Positions 45,645-57,370 of a stretch of 64,000 nt of DNA are shown here, one piece after another; within the stretch, counting starts at the first letter, position 1, and each line of letters begins with the position of its first letter. Below the pieces are notes generated by a model. That model saw only the letters and a list, made by a program, of their open reading frames with translations. It did not search any database and had not been told where the DNA came from. Made by a program: the position numbers and the translations under genes. The stretch is from Uranotaenia lowii. Its lineage: Eukaryota > Arthropoda > Insecta > Diptera > Culicidae. The stretch lies in contig NC_073691.1 in assembly GCF_029784155.1 (NCBI RefSeq), positions 65,168,839 to 65,232,838 of the forward strand, given 5' to 3'.

Positions 45645-46440
45645 CAGAGATGCCATTCTCTACCGAAAAAGTCGGAGAACGGAGAATCAAAACTCTCCGT
45701 GCGATGGTTGCAAAATACTATGGTGAGATTTTTAGATTCTTTCTACCCTTTATTCGTACCCAGGTTGCGAGAGCCACACACACCTAATTCCAATAATTAG
45801 CCTTAAGTTAAATTAACTTAAGGCTTAACAGAATAAAGGTCTTCGGACAAAACCACAAGAATATGAATGTCTCCGGACGAAAACAAGAAATTGTAAACTC
45901 TTATGAGTAAAAACAGAATTAGATGAAGGCTTCCGCCAAGAAAACAGACAATTGTAAACTCCTTCGGAGTATAAACACAAGAACACAATCGGGCTTCGCC
46001 CATAATAACCGTGAAGAAAAAATCATACTCACGATAAGATGATAACGAATGACAAAAAATTGTAAACTCCACGGAGTAATCAGAAGAAGATAGGGCACAT
46101 AACCAATAGACTACAAATAATTGCTACCGATAAAGTAGACTCGAATTCTAAAAATAGATTGATCAACAAACAATATCTGAATACAATACCATTGTAATAT
46201 AGAACACATACAGAGCATAGTTGGACCATAGTGGTCTTAGGCATAAGTCGTGTAATATATGCGCAAACAAATAAAAAAAAATAATTCCAATAGCTCTGGG
46301 TGCGTCAATTTGTCACCGTAGAGCTCACGGTTAAATTACAGGGCCGACTCGTTCAAGCCACGAAAAAGCAAAGATAAAACATACACGATGGTGTGCATAA
46401 TAAAAGCATCAACAAACGCTGAATGTTTACTTACAGGTAT
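45645..46440. mobile_element. hAT-like element copy 1, split by a retroposon
   Basis: CAGAGATGCCATTCTCTACC at the left and sequence through CATCAACAAACG...GAATGTTT match the element at 54691-56688 in order (CTCCGTGCGATGG, CCACACACACCT, CAATTTGTCACCGTAGAGC, CACGATGGTGTGCATAATA). The right end is lost after ~46435. It holds a 486-bp younger insertion at 45796-46281. Confidence 0.78.
45796..46281 (+). mobile_element. 486-bp retroposon (SINE-like) with 11-bp target duplication
   Basis: Flanked by TAATTCCAATA at 45785-45795 and 46282-46292, and ending in an A-rich tail (AAATAAAAAAAA). The related hAT copy at 54.8 kb shows the uninterrupted target. The start ATTAGCCTTAAGTTAA... has a palindromic TTAAGTTAAATTAACTTAA. 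Inside, GTAAACTC-type blocks recur (about 45893, 45956, 46064). No ORF and no clear Pol III boxes, so it may be a short LINE derivative and not a SINE. Confidence 0.78.
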
Positions 46441-47197
46441 TCTGGCATCCATATACCTAATACCTGACCAGCCGGCAACTGATTGAAGATTCTTATTGTA
46501 CACCCTACAAACATTTTAGCTGCTTTAGAATGGCTATTTGCAGAACAAAAGCTGAGCTAAAGCGGAATGGCTGTTTCAGCTTACTGGCTGAATAAAGACA
46601 ACCTGAAACCACTGACCATACTGAAACCATGTTTCAGCGTTTGGAGAAGTCTTAGAGCAGCCAATAGGAGAAGTTCTAAATTTTTTTCTCATACACTTTT
46701 CCAGCCGTTGTTTAATCATTCGCTACCTTTGAAATTTGACAGACTTTGAAGTATGGTGAGCTGCTATGCTTGATGGCAGCTAGATTAATATGAGAAAGGA
46801 ATTTTTGGCGGTCCTTATTTGATGCCATTTTTTTTATAATTTCGTTTTCAGCTTTTAAAATGAAGAGTGAATTTATTCACGGATTGGAGTTTTGGTGCCC
46901 AAAGTTTAAAAAAAATCATTTTTCCTACACTTAACATAAAATCAATCTTCGGTTCAGAGGCATTTTGGTCACTTAAGAACGACATATTATCATCACACCG
47001 CAGATTTCATGATTGGGTCTGCGTACTACGGCATTCGACCAACAAGCCGGAGGTCGAAGATACCGTCACTTCAAGATAAAGAAGTGGGCTTTGCCGCGAA
47101 CATTAATTCTTCTATGCGGGCTTTCGATGTTCGCAATGCCATCTTAAGGGTTCCGGAAACACGAATTTATGAGGCCTTCTTTCAGCCAGATTGCTGA
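46441..47197. other. Stretch without recognised gene
   Basis: 46480-46640 has repeated AGCTGAAAC/GTTTCAGC motifs in both orientations, probably a terminal part of a repeat. The 62-codon frame at 47009-47197 has no resemblance to known proteins, and its CCATCTT...TTCCGG text is typical of mosquito repeats. It is not called a gene. Confidence 0.4.
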
Positions 47198-47201
47198 TTA
47201 A

Positions 47202-47418
47202 CACGTTCGTCGCCACGCTCATTTTGGTTGTTTTACTTGCCGGGCCCAAAGAAAATCTCGGAGAAAGAAAGCAACCAGGGAGAACTCCACTATTTGTAAC
47301 GTGTGGCTAAGCTGAGCGGCTAACTTGAGTGAGAGAGCGTCACAGGCTTTTTGATGTGACGAGGCCTCCCAGGAAATACACCCGTCACCCAAATATGGGT
47401 GACATGGCGACGAACGTG
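47202..47418. mobile_element. 217-bp MITE with TTAA duplication (piggyBac-like)
   Basis: Inverted termini CACGTTCGTCGCCAYG lie directly inside TTAA at 47198-47201 and 47419-47422. A TTAA duplication is specific to piggyBac-type (or Kolobok) transposition. There is no coding capacity. The interior is GC-richer than its surroundings. Confidence 0.88.
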
Positions 47419-47422
47419 TTAA

Positions 47423-48420
47423 AATTAAGCCACGATATTTTTTCAGCAATAAATTGTTTTTGGGTAGTTTTCAATCTCTATGATAAAGATATTTAAAAAA
47501 AAAACTTTTTTTCAAGAATTTGATAGATTAACAAAAAATATGAAAACGTTGTGAAGCCATCAAATTTCTATCGTTTACCGGTTGTCCGCAAATAATTTTG
47601 ATCGCTTTTTAGGTGCATTTACCCCTATGTGCGACTTTTCGAATTCTATCAATTTTTTTTCTAAGTTCTATAATAAAAATAGCATAAACATATTTTATGA
47701 ATGGAGTTCTCGTTCGTATTAAAGATAAATCTGTTGATTAATGCTCTTGCTCATGAGTTGTTGTTCCGCCCGAGGTTTTCGTATATTAGTTTTATTGTGT
47801 CATCGGGAGGAACATTAGTTGAAAAAGTTTTAACACGCTTGATGAGCGCCGTGTTGATCTTCAGGCGTGTGTTGCAGGCTGATTGGAAATTCAAAAAACA
47901 TCCCGAAGCAATCGTTTTTTTATACCACTCGGTTTCAATTAATTTCTCGGGTTTTCTTATCAAAACTAGATCTAGATTTTTGGATTTCGTAAAGCATTTT
48001 TTAAATTCAGTCACGCTCATTTTTTTCTAACCATTTTTGTTCAAAAATAACCATTTTGAGCCTTTGCCTAAAAACTACCTTTATGGTTATTTTTTAAGAA
48101 TTTTTCCATCGACAATTTCAACCATTTTGATAGTTTTCGAGTATAAACCGAAACATGGTTAATAATTTGGTGTATCGCCATTTTGAAAGTGGTGCAGCTT
48201 GACGCCTGTTAAGAAATTTTTTGTTCTACGAAACTGAGTCTAATCCAATAATGAACTACCTTGGTGGTGGAATTATCGGTATAAGATTCTACGCCGGGCA
48301 GCATTCTAATAACTGACATTATCCTGCAAACAAACGGCAGACGGCCAAGGCAGTGTAATTTTGCTAACCGGCTCAAGTGGTCCACTAAGATATTGGACTG
48401 GCAAGCCGAGTTATTTTGGG
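47423..48420. other. No gene seen
   Basis: AT-rich. Opposing open frames at 47701-48030 and 47751-48020 have no recognisable similarity. No promoter or splice pattern. Confidence 0.4.
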
Positions 48421-48429
48421 AATTGGATT

Positions 48430-48635
48430 GAATTGGAGGAAAATCCCATGAAATGTTTTTCTTGTTTCGCTTGAATGTAGCGGTCATGCATCATTTAGCT
48501 TGGGAGCTCGATTCTTGATGCCAGTAATGCTTTTCCAATCACATCATCTTTGGCACAGTACACTTTTCAGCGCATTTTTGGCACAGAGATTTGCTAAATA
48601 GCTAAATACCTCATCTATGGGTGTATATTTTGGTG
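48430..48635 (+). repeat. Direct repeat, copy 1 (second copy at 51108-51325)
   Basis: ATGAAATGTTTTTCTTGTTT, GTGCTTTTCCAATCA, TTTGG and TGGGTGTA blocks recur in the same order at 51108-51325 with roughly three quarters identity. The copies bracket the second mariner element but lie far outside it. Confidence 0.72.
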
Positions 48636-48659
48636 GGCCTATCAATAAGGAGTGTATCG

Positions 48660-49195
48660 AAAATAAGTTATTGCGGAAATTGCACCTATTTAGACTCCTG
48701 TGCAAATAATTTCCACGCAGAAATATTTTCGCACTGACGCACACATAGACAACCCGTGTCAGTTTTTCAAATCAGCCGTTGCTCGCTTCTGATTTTCGAA
48801 TCACATTTCCAAACGGCATAATCGTTATTGTTTTGGCGAAAATTATTATGAAAGCAAACCAAGGAGTTTAATAACGAAAATTTACCGATCAACAAATGAA
48901 AAGAAACGAACAGAAAACAGAATGCATTCTGTACATTCGGGTACAAGAATGTAAGTGGAACAACAAATAAATCATGCATTATTCGGGCGTTTTTCGAATT
49001 ACTGAAGAATTAGCCAAAAAATTATGGATTCACTGACAATTTTTACTGACACACCAGTCGCAATTGTTTTTAAATCAATTTTATCCTAAGATGTAGAGAA
49101 TATCGATATGTGTCATTGTCTATGTATAGGTCTGTGAGCAGATTTTACTGCGCGCAAATTATTTGCACGGGGGTCTAAATAGGTGCAATCTGCGC
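48660..49195. repeat. Inverted repeat pair around ~48925
   Basis: TTGCACCTATTTAGAC, then GTGCAAATAATTT and CGCAG at 48668-48722, recurs in reverse complement at about 49148-49200. ACATAGACAA and related text extend the similarity outward. This looks like the arms of a small foldback or MITE-type element. Duplications were not resolved. Confidence 0.65.
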
Positions 49196-49649
49196 AGTTT
49201 GTTGAAGACGGCAACGGTGCGAATGAAAGTTGATTTTTTGGTAGAAATAATTTGAAGTAACTGAACTCTGATGTTGCTCCTTTTTTCATATAGTCCCTTT
49301 TCAACTTTTAGCACATGATAGTTTATATAAAGAATGTGATGGTGTTAGTGAGTGCGGAATTGTTACCTGTCAAATCAGATTCTCTCAATAGTCTAAAAAT
49401 TCATGCAATTGACAATAAAATCACATTTTTTTTTCATTGTATTGATTTTATTGATGATTCAAGCAAAGAAACTTTTCGGAAGTGTTTTGAAAAGCTTATT
49501 CTTACAGTTTATAAAGAAATACATGTAAAAAAGTAAATAAAGAAATACCAGTATAATCGAATACGCTCACTGAAGAAGGTAGTAAGTTGCTATCGAAATA
49601 CCGATATATGAACTTTTCATTATTTAAATTGGTTGAATTAAAAAGAATC

Positions 49650-50684
49650 TTACGATTGCTTTGATTCAGTAATTAAATATTGGTAATATTCTCGGACTTT
49701 CGACTTGACATGTTTCATTAGGTTTTGTACAGCTGATTGATCACACTTCTTGGCCGCAGCATTCCATTTTTTCTTGAAAACCGCCATGGTCCTGTTGGCC
49801 TTACCATCCTTCTTGAAAACTCTCTTGACGATAGCCCAATATCGTTCTATGGGGCGACGCTGGGGGCAGTTTTGTGGGTTAATATCTTTCTCAACAAAAT
49901 CTACATCGTTATCCTCAAACCATCTAAGAGTGGATTCAGCGTAGTGGGCTGGCGCCAAATCCGGCCAAAACAATGGTGGAGTCGTATGTTTCTTATATAG
50001 TGGCAGCAACCTTTTCTGCAAACACTCCTTTTGGTAGATATCGGCATTTATTGTTCCTTTTGTAAAGAAACTCGCCGATTTCAATCCGTAGGAGCAGATT
50101 GCCTGCCACACAAGCGCTTTCTGGCCAAATTTTTCCACCTCAATCGACTTCTCGTGATCACTCACATCCTCCCCAATAGCTGCAGTGTAGAATTGTGGTC
50201 TAGGAAGAGTACTGGAATCCTCTTTTACATAAGTTTCATCGTCCATGAGAATGCACGCATCTGGCTTCTGCAAAATCCGATGATACAGCTTCCGGGCTCT
50301 GGTTTTGACTCGTGATTTATGTTCAGCCGTTTGTTTGGACACTTTCTGCTTCTTGTATGTCTTCAGGTTGTTCCGGTTCTTGATCCGCTGTACCATTCCG
50401 ATCGATGTTCCAGCTTTTTTCGCCAAATCCCGTATGGACATCGATCGATTCCGGTTGATGAGGTTGATTACTTCACGGTCAAGATTTGGGTCAGATGGTC
50501 CTGGTTTTCTGCCTGTTCCTGGCATATCATCGAACGTGTAGTGTTCCCTGAACTTGTGGATGATGGATTTTACGCTAGCCGGATGAATGCCGAAACGTTT
50601 CGCCACTTCATTCATCTAGATGCCCTTCTCTCGCATGCAAGTGTCCAACATACGAATTTTAACTTCTTTTTTAATTCGCGACAT
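49650..50684 (-). pseudogene. Second DD37E Tc1/mariner transposase, intact but for one nonsense codon
   Basis: From ATG 50684-50682 the frame runs 22 codons, meets TAG at 50618-50616, and is then open for 321 codons to TAA at 49650. The N-terminal helix-turn-helix region contains MNEVAKRFGIHPASVK, then a GRKPG hinge. The catalytic triad is MDDETYVK, WPDLAP and PIERYW with 37 residues between the second Asp and the Glu. There are no frameshifts, unlike the copy at 30-31 kb, to which it is clearly related but not close. Terminal inverted repeats were not firmly located (a GCTCAC motif at ~49567 and inverted at ~50760 is a weak candidate). Confidence 0.9.
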
Positions 50685-51107
50685 TATGGGAGAAACGAAT
50701 GTTTCAAACGTAAACAAAGCGCTGGTTCACTCTTGACAGATCAAGATGCTACATACAGGTGAGCACAGTTGTGCGCGTTCACGAGTTAGTAAGTAGAAGG
50801 CACAAATATGTTTATAGAAACAAACCTTGAAAAAATCTAGCTATCCGGGTTTAAAACCACCACCGGCCAAGCTGCCTGGCTCTAAACAGCCGTGCGTGTG
50901 TATATAAACAGTTTTTAATTTTCAAACCCCAGTCGTTGGGAATCTGTTCCCATTCGCATTTCCTTCACAAGACAAAGGACTCCTTTGAAAGAAGGAAACC
51001 ACCGATGAATGGATTGATCGGTAGCAGAAAAACTTTGACAACTATCCCTCGTCCTCTTCTCACTTCCCGACGGTACTTATATTTTGTTTACTTTTTGTTC
51101 CTGGGAT

Positions 51108-51325
51108 GAATTATCCAATAGGATGAAATTTCCATAAAATGTTTTTCTTGTTTTGCTTTAATGCTGTGGTCATGCATATTTTTTTCACGGGAGCCCGAGT
51201 CATTTTGCTAATAGTGCTTTTCCAATCATATGTTTGGTACATTGCATGTTTTAGCGCAGAGCGACATTGAAATTTAGCAACCTTTTCTGTGGGTGTAAGT
51301 GAATTTTTTTCAGCATTTGGTGGCT
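51108..51325 (+). repeat. Direct repeat, copy 2 (first copy at 48430-48635)
   Basis: See the first copy; the order of matching blocks is conserved with small indels. Confidence 0.72.
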
Positions 51326-54149
51326 GGTCTACAGTTTTTTTCCAAAGCATGTTTTTACGATTTCTCTATCCTAAGACTTTGGATAACGTAAAACTAAATG
51401 AGTGATTAAGCTAAATACTGTTTGAGATTCAATTGAGCAACGAGATTTTTAAAAATGTAAATTTTGAGAAACAATAGAGAAATAGCGATTTTAAGTAAAG
51501 AGTGTCAAATTTATACTATAACCCAAAAGGAAAATTTTCGGTCAAGACTTTCAGGAAGAATCTTGATATAAATAAAAAAGTAATGATGCAAAACGTTTTA
51601 AAAGTGTCATACTGGCAGTCTACATCGGATTCAGGTTAACGACAAAACGTTGTATACATTTAACGTTTTTAACAAGGGGGAATTATTTATTGTAAAAAAA
51701 AGCTAAAAAGAACACGAAGTTCAAATGTTTTTTTATTCCTGGTCAAAGGATCGAGCCTAAAAATAGAAAATCTGTGTGGAAAAGTTCGATCTTATCCCGA
51801 TTGACTAATTCTTAAGTGGACACGAATTTGGCATACACTACGAAGCGATATGAACGGATTCAACAAAAACATCATGATTCGATTATAAATAGTTGCGTTT
51901 ATTTATGTTTATCATCAATTCTTTCAGTATAGCAATAATATATCTAAATTTTTATGCATAAGTTCGTAATAAAAAATTCTTCCCGTTTGATTTCGACTAT
52001 ACTTATCGGTAAAAATTTCAAATAACTTATCCTCTACACAGTTAATATATTTGGTTTTTTGACAGCTACGACTAACCACCCAATCTGTACTTCCGGTTCG
52101 ATTTGTTTCTCGATAAAATTTGTGTGTGTATTTTTGCATTAGTTCTGTTGTTTTCCTTTTCATTTGCATTTTTACAATTATTTCAACGCCTACTTAAAAC
52201 TATACATACTTTTGCTAAACGCTCTTAATGGTAATGCACAACGGATACTTGGATCGAAAATTAACAACACTACAACGGGAAACTTATCGTGTTTGTTGGC
52301 ATCAGTGAGAAAAATGTGGGCGAAAACGGGGAAAACGATTTGCACGAAGCTGTCAACGAAAACTATTAAGAACTTTATAAGAACGTCAAAAAGGATCCGA
52401 CCAAATATCTATTTACAAAACTGGGTATTGCTACTAAGAATCGAAAACTGACAGCAGACGGGGATGTTTACATTTTTTCTGTTTTAATCACACAAAAATA
52501 TTTGATTGTGTTTTTCAATGTTAAAATGTACCATGAATGAACAATTTCAACTCTCAACATTTGTTTTTGACCATTTATGGGCGGTTGTTGATTAGACGTA
52601 TTTTGTTTTGTTGTAAAAATTGGCTGGCGCGTTTACTGTTGTATGTTTTTTCTATATATGTTTCCAATTCAATATGTTGTTCAAAAAGATTTGTTTTATT
52701 TTATCTACCGGCGGTTTTTAGTTAAGAACAATATAAAAAATAGTATGATCCCACAGTTTTTATTCATGTGCGTGACTGTCTTTGATTGTTTGTATTTCTT
52801 GCATTTTCAGTTACTGTTATGTTGATTTCATTATTTTTTTCTAGAACTTGATCATTTTTTGTTCACATCGGTGGCAGTTCAATGTTCCATATTCGTGTAA
52901 TGAAAAGTTGTTGTTGCTATTTGTCGAGAAAGAATGTTGCTGTTGTTTTATGTTGCTTCTTTTGGCAGTCAGTGGTAGAACGATTTCCGGACCTTTTCGC
53001 CAGATAGGCGAGCAATTTCAGACTCTGTTTACACATTGATACAAACTAAAGTGAGGCAGCATGAATGGATGTGATCGTTTGGGAATTTTAATGTTCGGGA
53101 TTTCCTTTGCGGTTGTTCTGAACTCATAGCGTTTCGCAAATTTAAACGGTAGCTATATACTGCCATATGCTAAAATACATGTTTTCCATTTAATGAAAAA
53201 TAAACGAAATAAACCAATAAAATATTTTCAGAAACTTATTATAATAAATGCTAGAACATCATTTATAAAATTTAAAAAGCATATCCTTCCGTTTCAAAAA
53301 TAAAATGTTATTTTTCTGGTAAAAAAGTGGAAAATGCTTACCAGATGAAAATGCATTCGTAAAATGCTTAAAGCATCAGCACATCAATAGATTTAAGAAG
53401 ATCTATTTTTTTCGTACAAAGCATGAATTTGCATCAACTTCCTCAAATTATTGTGGCGTTGAAATCGTAATGGGTCAGCACTTTTGTGGTATATTTATAG
53501 GTTTGTTTATCACGGTTTGATGAACCTTCGAATATCAAAATTTTGGATTTGAATTTGAAGATTTAAGTTTCAAAAATTATAACAGAATAAGAATATGTGG
53601 ATTTTTTTTATAGAAGAATGGAACTTAATTTATAGTCATGAACCAAGACCAGCCTCAATACCACAGAAGAAACAAAAATGATGTTGATTTTTCAGTACAA
53701 CATATTCAATTTCCCCATACAATACTAATTGTTCAAATTCACTCATGTAAATGTTACTTAAAAACTCTAAAAAATAATGGGTAATTTCGAAAACAAATTC
53801 GAATCTTTTTATTCCCAAGGATATGAGACATTCAAAAATGACCCCAAATCGACTTTGTCTAATGAGCTGTCTTCTATTAGAATTTGGATCACTGACTTAC
53901 AATTGACTGGAATCTAATGTTTCATTGATTTACTGTTAAATAATACTATGGATAGCATAAACGTGAACAAATACAAAATTCGCTCCTAAATTGTGTTTTA
54001 CTGCTCATTTTCAATCGTTCTTATCAGGAGAAAAAAGTATGGTATTTCCAACGATAATCCACTTATATTCAATGATATATCTGATTGCTTCTCGACTTAC
54101 TATAATTATCGAAATTTCATGAATACATAAAACAGACAACCTGATTGAA
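51326..54149. other. 2.8-kb AT-rich stretch, no gene established
   Basis: The 95-codon frame at 52164-52451 has no similarity I recognise, starts without promoter context, and may be chance. 51900-53100 is T-rich on the plus strand with few repeats, a texture like a long untranslated region or intron of a minus-strand gene such as the otopetrin gene downstream. This is only an impression. Confidence 0.35.
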
Positions 54150-54420
54150 TTCGTACATTCAACCATGATTGAATGATTGATTTTGTGCGATCAACTATAA
54201 AAATAATAGATTCAACTGTAATGGATTGATCATACATTCAACAATAATTATAGTAGATTCAACAATAATAATATGATTGATTTCATTGAAAATATGATGG
54301 ATTCAATTATAATAATATGATTGATTTAATTATAAATATGATAGATTAAACTATGATAATATGATTGATTTAATTATAAATATGATGGATTCATATAAAT
54401 TTATTTTTATGATTGATTCC
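54150..54420 (+). repeat. Foldback-type arm, left: ~30-40-bp tandem repeats
   Basis: Repeats of TGATTGATTTAATTATAAAT, ATGATGGATTCAA and similar. The reverse complement pattern (TTGAATCTATYATATTTATA, GTTGAATCAATTA) fills 57000-57370. Arms built of short tandem repeats in inverted orientation are the structural mark of foldback elements. Confidence 0.75.
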
Positions 54421-54690
54421 ATGAGGTCAACTTTAAATTTGTGAATTTAAATTCTGTTTATATTGCCGCCACGATGCTAGAATAGCCGTCCTGAAATCCC
54501 GACATACCCGTCCTGGTTCCTCTGCTATTGTTCTTTGTGCATCCTGACGCATGATTGCCCAGCAAATTGTGCGTCTCGGTCCCGGAAGACGTCCTGCACC
54601 CAGCAAAGATTGACCGTGTGGGGGGGGAAATTCATTCAATATCATGACATCAATTTATCATTTGCTTTACCGACTTTACTGACCTACTAG

Positions 54691-56688
54691 CAGAGATGCC
54701 ATTCTCTACCGAGAAAAACGGAGATCGGAGAATAAAACACCCCCGTGCGATAGCTGCAAATCACTCGGATGAGATTTTGTGTTCCTCTCCACACATTATT
54801 CGCACCCCGGTTTCGGATGCCACACACACCTGATTTCAATAGCTCCGGCGTGCGACAATTTGTCACCGTAGAGCAGGGGTGTCAGGTGTCCTGATTTTTC
54901 AGGATTCGTCCTGATTTTTGAGAGGCCGTCCTGATTTTTCAAAAACGCTTGAATTGTCCTGATTTTTGAAAAATGACGTTAAAAATGTCCTGATTTGTCC
55001 TGATTTTTGAAAAATATCTAAACTTTAACTAAATTTGTTGTTAAATGGTGAGAAAATCAAACAAATCTTCTACAAAATAGTTAAACTAGTTTAATCGATG
55101 ACAATCTTTGATTCAAATGATATTTAAATAGTGTTTTTCGATGTTATCTTCAGGTTATCCAAGGTTTTTCTCGCTGTAGTTGCATAACTTTAGGCGTCTT
55201 CAGCACCTGTATTTCGCCTTAAGTTATGCAATCTAAGCAGAGCTGCATGTTATTTTCATCAATTTAGTGCACGCTCTTCTTTTTAAACTCAAAATTAAGT
55301 ATTTTTGGTTCAAAACAGCACTTCGGTGGCTTCCCTCAACTTTGAGTTTGACTGGGCAATAGCAAAACTAAGTTCTGATAGGCATACTCAATACTAAGTT
55401 CGGCAGCCGAACTCGGATTTATCCTTTTTTCGAGGGTAGCTGATTTTCAGGAAATTAAAGGATGATTAAAATTTGTTGTACCCGGATGTTGCTGTTCCGG
55501 TACATTGCATTGCAATTACAGAGCGGTGGAAGTTTTGACATTCCCGGTCAAAGAAAACTTCCGGATGTTACTTCCCACGGGAAGTAAACAACATCCGGAA
55601 GTTTCCGGACATTCCAAGCCGCTCACCATATGATGACAATGACGGACAAAATTTTACGCTGACACGGTGACCATGCATTTCATTATGAAGTTGCTTCATA
55701 GTCTTCCGGTAATTGTTCCGGAACGACATAATTTTGCGACGTGTTCGTTGGTTGCTGTTCCGGTTCGGACTGAACTCGCTAAGTGTTTTCAGTCCAACAA
55801 AGAGAGTTCAATTTTTAGTTCATAAGTTCGAACTCAGCTTTGATCCCTCGCCGAAGGAAAAAAAAAAGGATCAATTTTGAGTTCGCAGTTCGAGCTCCGT
55901 TTTGATCCATCGCAAGGAGGAAAAAAGGGTACTTAACTTTAAGTTCATAGAATCGAACTATGTTTTGAACCTCGGTCATACTTAATTTTGAGTTAAAAAA
56001 AAAGAGCGTGTGGTGTCCTGAAAAATCCTGATTTTTATCATTGCGGTGTCCTGATTTTTATCAAAACCACCTGGCACCCCTGCCGTAGAGCACCCCGGTG
56101 AAAACACAGAACCGACTAGTTCAAGCCACGAAAAAGTAAAGACAAAAAAAACACGATGGTGTGCATAATAATACCATCAACAAACGATGAATGTTTCGGG
56201 CAGACGGCGGCAACGCTATTCAAACCGTATGAAGCACATCTCTCAGATTTCCCCTCAGATTTCCCCTTTTTTGACAGATTTAAGCTTTTTTCTTCAGATT
56301 TGAGCTTTCATCTCCTATGCTCTCAAGGCAAAAAAAGCTTAAATCTAAAGAAAAAAAGCTTAAAAACGAGATTCACCAAGACTTACTCAAAAGATGTTGG
56401 TCACACGATACATAGACAAATCGTGTAGCGTTGCAGGGTCCTGGTTTCGGGCGAGTGGATCAGATTCGTATGTGTTGGTAAACGCAACGCCAAGCCAGTT
56501 GCCGTCGCTGTCGCTCTCCGTGGTGAAAAAAATTTTGTCACTGTAGTGTGTGTTCGCTTTGTCGTGTTGATTTACAGATTCTCTACAGAGGTTCGGCTAA
56601 AAATCTCTGCGGTGCGTTTCAGAGAATCTCTACCGAGAATCGAATACCGAGCACGTCGGTGATTCTCGTTAGAGAAATGGCAAGCCTG
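54691..56688. mobile_element. hAT-like element copy 2, itself holding another hAT element
   Basis: Starts CAGAGATGCCATTCTCTACC and ends (reverse complement) CAGGCTTGCCATTTCTCTAA. The flanking 8-mers CCTACTAG (54683-54690) and CATACAAG (56689-56696) agree at 6 of 8 positions, fitting an aged 8-bp duplication. There is no transposase. Without the inner insertion it is about 780 bp. It matches the fragment at 45645-46440. Confidence 0.72.
54874..56082. mobile_element. 1.2-kb non-autonomous hAT transposon nested in a hAT element
   Basis: Ends CAGGGGTGTCAGGTG and (reverse complement) CAGGGGTGCCAGGTG. They are flanked by the perfect 8-bp duplication CCGTAGAG at 54866-54873 and 56083-56090. The copy at 46.3 kb shows the empty site. 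TCCTGATTTTT is repeated near both ends, probably as transposase-binding subterminal repeats. The interior has TTCCGG-rich and GAGTTCGAACT motifs but no ORF. Confidence 0.93.
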
Positions 56689-56699
56689 CATACAAGTAC

Positions 56700-56931
56700 T
56701 ATTTCCTGTAAGATCCTGTCATGATCTCGTAAAGGAACGTCGAGACTCATGTCGATTTCGCGGGCAGCAAGAGTAGGTGTACCTTTCCTAACTCCAGGAA
56801 CTGTCGGCCTACTACACGACCGCCGCCAAGAACTGTTGGAGGAAAATGTTTCCACATCGCCGGAGAGCGTTTGTGCTTTGCCACCGATGTCAGAAACTGT
56901 CGGCTGAGCTCTAAAAACAGCACCATGATAG
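56700..56931 (-). pseudogene. Exon-like coding segment inside the foldback structure (unidentified)
   Basis: On the minus strand a TTCTCTGCAG acceptor precedes an open frame from 56931 with TVSDIGGKAQTLSGDVETFS and a later REIDMSLDVPLRDHDRILQE. The hAT element interrupts it at 56688. Beyond the hAT, a GC-rich segment at 54645-54433 is also open on the minus strand (LPGPRRTICWAIMRQDAQRT) in a ~70-codon frame. Base composition is much higher in GC than the AT-rich arms. I cannot name the protein. It may be foldback-encoded or captured from a host gene. Confidence 0.4.
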
Positions 56932-56999
56932 CTGCAGAGAACACGTATTGGTCTCACATTTACGATTTTTCTTATTTTTGCTGATGAACACGGATAAAC

Positions 57000-57370
57000 A
57001 CTATATTATTCAATCAATCATAAAAATATAGTTTAATTTACTATATTTATTGTTGAATATCTAAAATCAATCATACAGTTGTAGATGAATTAATTATATT
57101 TGCAGTTGAATCAATTAAACGGTATAATTTATTCCATTAAAATTGAATCTATCAAATTTATAGTTGAATGTGAGAGATTAACCAGGAATGTATAGTTGAA
57201 TCTATTATATTTATAGCCTGATGCCCAATATAAATCATACAATGTAGTAGAATCTATCATATTTACAGTTGAATCAATTACAGTTGAATCAATTACAGTT
57301 GAATCCATAATATTCATAGTTGATTGCGTCAAGTGAATCATCAGTTTGTAGTTGAGTCTATTATATTTAT
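57000..57370 (-). repeat. Foldback-type arm, right
   Basis: Inverted counterpart of 54150-54420, with GTTGAATCAATTACA repeated exactly in tandem near 57270-57300. Confidence 0.75.

Noticed and set aside
56156..56428. 90-codon plus-strand ORF
   Set aside because: Lies in the non-coding right part of a hAT-like element; low-complexity Phe/Lys runs come from mirrored TTTTTTC/GAAAAAA text.
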